Made by a program: the position numbers and the translations under genes
Shown here: positions 18,079-20,585 of the stretch, piece after piece
How the letters are laid out: every line of letters begins with the position of its first letter
How positions within the stretch are numbered: position 1 is the stretch's first letter
Notes under the pieces: generated by a model
Database searches by the model: none
Told to the model about the DNA's origin: nothing
Seen by the model: only the letters and a program-made list of their open reading frames with translations
Source of the DNA: Ectocarpus siliculosus
Lineage: Eukaryota; Sar; Phaeophyceae; Ectocarpales; Ectocarpaceae
Direction of reading: 5' to 3'
Length of the DNA stretch: 20,585 nucleotides
Assembly (NCBI GenBank): GCA_000310025.1
Contig: FN649731.1
Coordinates: 3,898,502 to 3,919,086, forward strand

Positions 18079-20401
18079 TTACGCCGTCTTGCCCGCTCCG
18101 TAGTACTCCTCGATGCACACCGGGACCAGCGGCCCCTTGTCCTTCGCGGCGCGTCTTACGAGGCTGTCGGCGAGCAGGGCGGCGCACTTGACGTTGGTAA
18201 TGAGGGAGACCCCGAAGTCCACCGCGGAGCGCCGGATGAGGTAGCCGGCGCTGATCTCCTCCGTCTTCTTGGTCCCCTGTTTTTTTTTTTTTTCGCAATG
18301 GGAGAATATCCGTGAGTCTTCAGGATGGATAGGTGACGTTGGACGATCCACGAAAGTGGACCGCATCAATCAATCGGTAGGGGTGGCGTAGAGTGACGTT
18401 GGAAGCGTACCTGGTATGTACTAATCACGCCTTCGAACATTCGCGCTCTGTTCGTACGTACCCCAACTCGTCTCTGCTGCACTATGTACGTCTGGCGCAC
18501 AGCACTACATGGACGCTCTCTCTCCCTGCGTGTTGCCTGTCTTGTGCTTTTTCCATACGTACCTCGGGGATGTTGATCACCAAGTCAACCTTGCCATCCT
18601 TGATGTACTCCACCACATCGGGCAGCGAGCTGCCGTCGAGAGCGGTGGCGGTGCCGTCGCCCGCCCCCTTGCACTTTGGCGGTTTCGCCAGCGTCTTCGT
18701 GTCCACCTGCAACAGCACCAGACAACCACGACAAAATGAGATAAATACCACAAATAACAACGACAACCACGCATACACAAAATTTCGATCATGGCCTAAG
18801 GACAATAACGACACGGAGAGCCGTGTAGAGACTGACGCGGTCGGTCGACACCAACAACACAAATGCATACAGATTGACGAATTTCATTGGTCAGCAGGTG
18901 AGCGCGGTCGGTCGACACCAACAACATTGATGTAGTTTGGTTGGTCACCAGACTAGCGCGGTCGGTCGACGTCAACAACTGATGTATTGTCATTGGTCAG
19001 CAGATTAGCACGGTCGGTCGACGCCAACAACATTGACGTCTTTTCATTGGTCAGCAGACTAGCGCGCGATCGGTCGACGCCAACAACATTGACGCCTTTT
19101 CATTTGTCAGCAGACTAGCGCGGTCGGTCGACGTCAACAACATTGACGTCTTTTCATTTGTCAGCAGACTAGCGCCGTCAGTCGACGTCAACATACACAT
19201 GCTTCCTTCAGCCAACAGGTGCCGACAGTAGTAGTCCACCTAAGCCGTGCTTGCTTGCTTACCCCGTGGTTGCAGAAGTAGTCTGCAGTTCCCGGGGTCC
19301 CCACGAACGTGAATCCCATCCTCACAAACTCCTTGGCCCACGGCAAGAACTCCGCCCTCATCGAGTCCACAGCGAAGGACACAAGGATCTCGTTCTGTCA
19401 TGTCCGACACACGGCATACACGTAGCGGAAAGCGTTCGGTGACGAGGCACATGGGGGAACCAACCGTCATGTCGACAAGGCAAAGAGGATGTCAACGGTC
19501 ATGTCGCCAAGGACGAAACGCATCAACGGTCATGTCGACAAGGAACAAAAAAAAACAACGGTTATACTATCCAAACAAAACGTAAACCCTGGGCATGAAA
19601 CGGTGTAAACACGTCACTGTCTACCACTGCGACAAAGAAGCGGTATTGCCCAACTTGGTGAGCACAACTGCTGGTGTGTGTTGGAGAAACGATGGGGGGT
19701 AGGCGGAGAGGCGCACGTACCTTGACGCTGGGCAGCTTGAAGCCGGTGGCTACCAACGCCTGGATGAAGGCGTCGTTCGTATCCCGACCGAACGCGGCCA
19801 CCTCCCTGCCCGAGAGAGAGAACAGGACACAACCATTCACCATCACGTCGTGTGATCCACACCGATAGAGGGTCTGGGGTCTCGCCATCCCGAAACATTT
19901 ATCTACATGAGCCACACTGAAAGCAAAACAAATCAGCAAATTTGCGTACTCAATGTGTACCATGTACCCTTTTCGGGTAGCTGGCCTCTCTGTCGGGACG
20001 ACAACGTCCTGCTATTTTTTCTCAATGGGCGCGTATCTATCGATTCCAGAGTCCAACTCCAAACGGTTGGAGATTCAAGGCGAGCCGTCGCGGTACCCAC
20101 GTCACGGGGGATAATATTAGTACACTACGACTCGATCAACCGCCATGCCTGACACGATCACGCAGGCATGTCCACGGAAGGCGTGCGCATCAGTTAGACC
20201 AGTGCGGACGTCAGAGGGTACTGACCAGAGACCGGAGCGGTTCTTAACGTGAAAACAACAAACAACGACGACGACGAAGACGACAACAAACAACAACAAC
20301 GACGAAAACCAAAAGTTGCCGCTCGCTCACCCCGTGGAGGACATCTCGACGCCGAGGGTAGGGTCTGCACCCCTAAGCCGCGTGAAGCTGAACATCGGTG
20401 C
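18079..20401 (-). CDS. CPS1: Carbamoyl-phosphate synthase large chain, C-terminal five exons (5' partial)
   Basis: Minus-strand exons: 20401-20331, 19805-19721, 19394-19263, 18706-18563 and 18276-18079 (TAA), 209 residues. The first junction is phase 2 (ACGGG|gtgagc ... ggcag|GGAG); the rest are phase 0. Residues 1-50 hold the end of the second synthetase unit: [29 protein letters not shown] and [13 protein letters not shown]. The rest is the MGS-like regulatory domain: [67 protein letters not shown], ending [10 protein letters not shown]. The order and the SAGKAA-like end match animal CPS1 better than bacterial CarB, from memory. The enzyme makes carbamoyl phosphate for pyrimidines or the urea cycle; the regulatory domain binds N-acetylglutamate in CPS1. 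Whether this is the urea-cycle or the pyrimidine form cannot be settled here. The remaining N-terminal portion lies beyond the right edge; 20402-20585 looks intronic. Confidence 0.92.
18836..19195. repeat. 54-bp minisatellite, about 6.5 copies, in a CPS intron
   Basis: GTCGAC marks each unit at 18844, 18911, 18965, 19017, 19073, 19127 and 19181, so the spacing is 67, 54, 52, 56, 54 and 54 bp. Units read GCGGTCGGTCGACGYCAACA, then ACATTGACGTCTTTTCATT, then a GGTCAGCAGACTA block. On the gene strand the units keep an 18-residue reading frame ([17 protein letters not shown] type) in parts. It lies wholly inside the intron 19262-18707. Confidence 0.92.
19462..19545 (+). repeat. Three-copy 31-32 bp tandem repeat in a CPS intron
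   Basis: The string CCGTCATGTCGACAAGG or CGGTCATGTCGCCAAGG recurs at about 19465, 19497 and 19528, separated by AAAG/GAAAC-rich fillers. It lies inside the intron 19720-19395. Confidence 0.75.
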
Positions 20402-20585
20402 CTGCGTGCCACAACAACGCCACCCAAAAACGATTGATTAGATTCCGGTTACATAATCATGCAGCAGCGAGAAAATACCTGTCACAACGGCAGCGAATTA
20501 GACATGAGCACTTTGCTGTACAGAGCAGCACAACTTCGTCCAAAATGCCACGCATGAAAATGTGACGCACAGGAATAGAAAACAG

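Noticed and set aside
18836-19195. CRISPR array
   Set aside because: The units are whole 54-bp tandem repeats with no unique spacers, and they lie in an intron of a eukaryotic gene.
18796-19239. Minus-strand repeat-protein ORFs over the minisatellite
   Set aside because: They lie in an intron bounded by well-supported CPS exons, and the frame breaks between units, so they are not annotated as a gene.
1-20585. Retroelement reverse transcriptase, integrase or viral genes
   Set aside because: No catalytic motif was found in any frame; only vague compositional resemblance at 12426-12842.

Overview
The window is nuclear DNA of a eukaryote with long introns. The proteins and the intron-rich, moderately GC-rich layout with homopolymer and microsatellite tracts fit a stramenopile, most likely a brown alga (inference). 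Four protein genes could be rebuilt by joining exons by eye. Their splice junctions are GT-AG and keep the reading frame through known domains.

Layout. Positions 1-2386 have no exon I can recognise. They look like a long intron (or part of one) filled with a T-rich repeat cluster: direct repeats, a large inverted repeat and a three-copy repeat. Positions 2387-3951 (+) are the last three exons of a WDR76/Cmr1-type WD40 protein whose 5' part lies off the left edge. Positions 3952-6228 are a convergent intergenic stretch with a 75-bp tandem duplication and two weak tRNA-like patches. Positions 6229-13515 (-) are a complete five-exon gene for a compact (262 aa) single-bromodomain plus NET-domain protein of BET/GTE type. 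Its bromodomain is cut by a 4.48-kb intron that holds a long opposite-strand ORF, another open frame and a 240-bp imperfect hairpin. Positions 13745-15565 (+) are a two-exon gene for a 69-aa NDUFB3 (B12) subunit of mitochondrial complex I, divergent from the bromodomain gene across only 229 bp. Positions 15566-18078 are a convergent intergenic stretch with a degenerate in-frame repeat. Positions 18079-20401 (-) are the last five exons of a carbamoyl-phosphate synthase large chain (CPS1-like C terminus), whose 5' part runs off the right edge; one of its introns carries a 54-bp minisatellite.

The genes are not an operon or pathway cluster. They cover chromatin and DNA-damage functions (WDR76, bromodomain-NET) and mitochondrial metabolism (NDUFB3, CPS). 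The most unusual material lies in the introns: foldback elements, minisatellites, and three splice acceptors built on simple sequence (C19, A14 and an AAC microsatellite). I found no convincing new multi-gene system.
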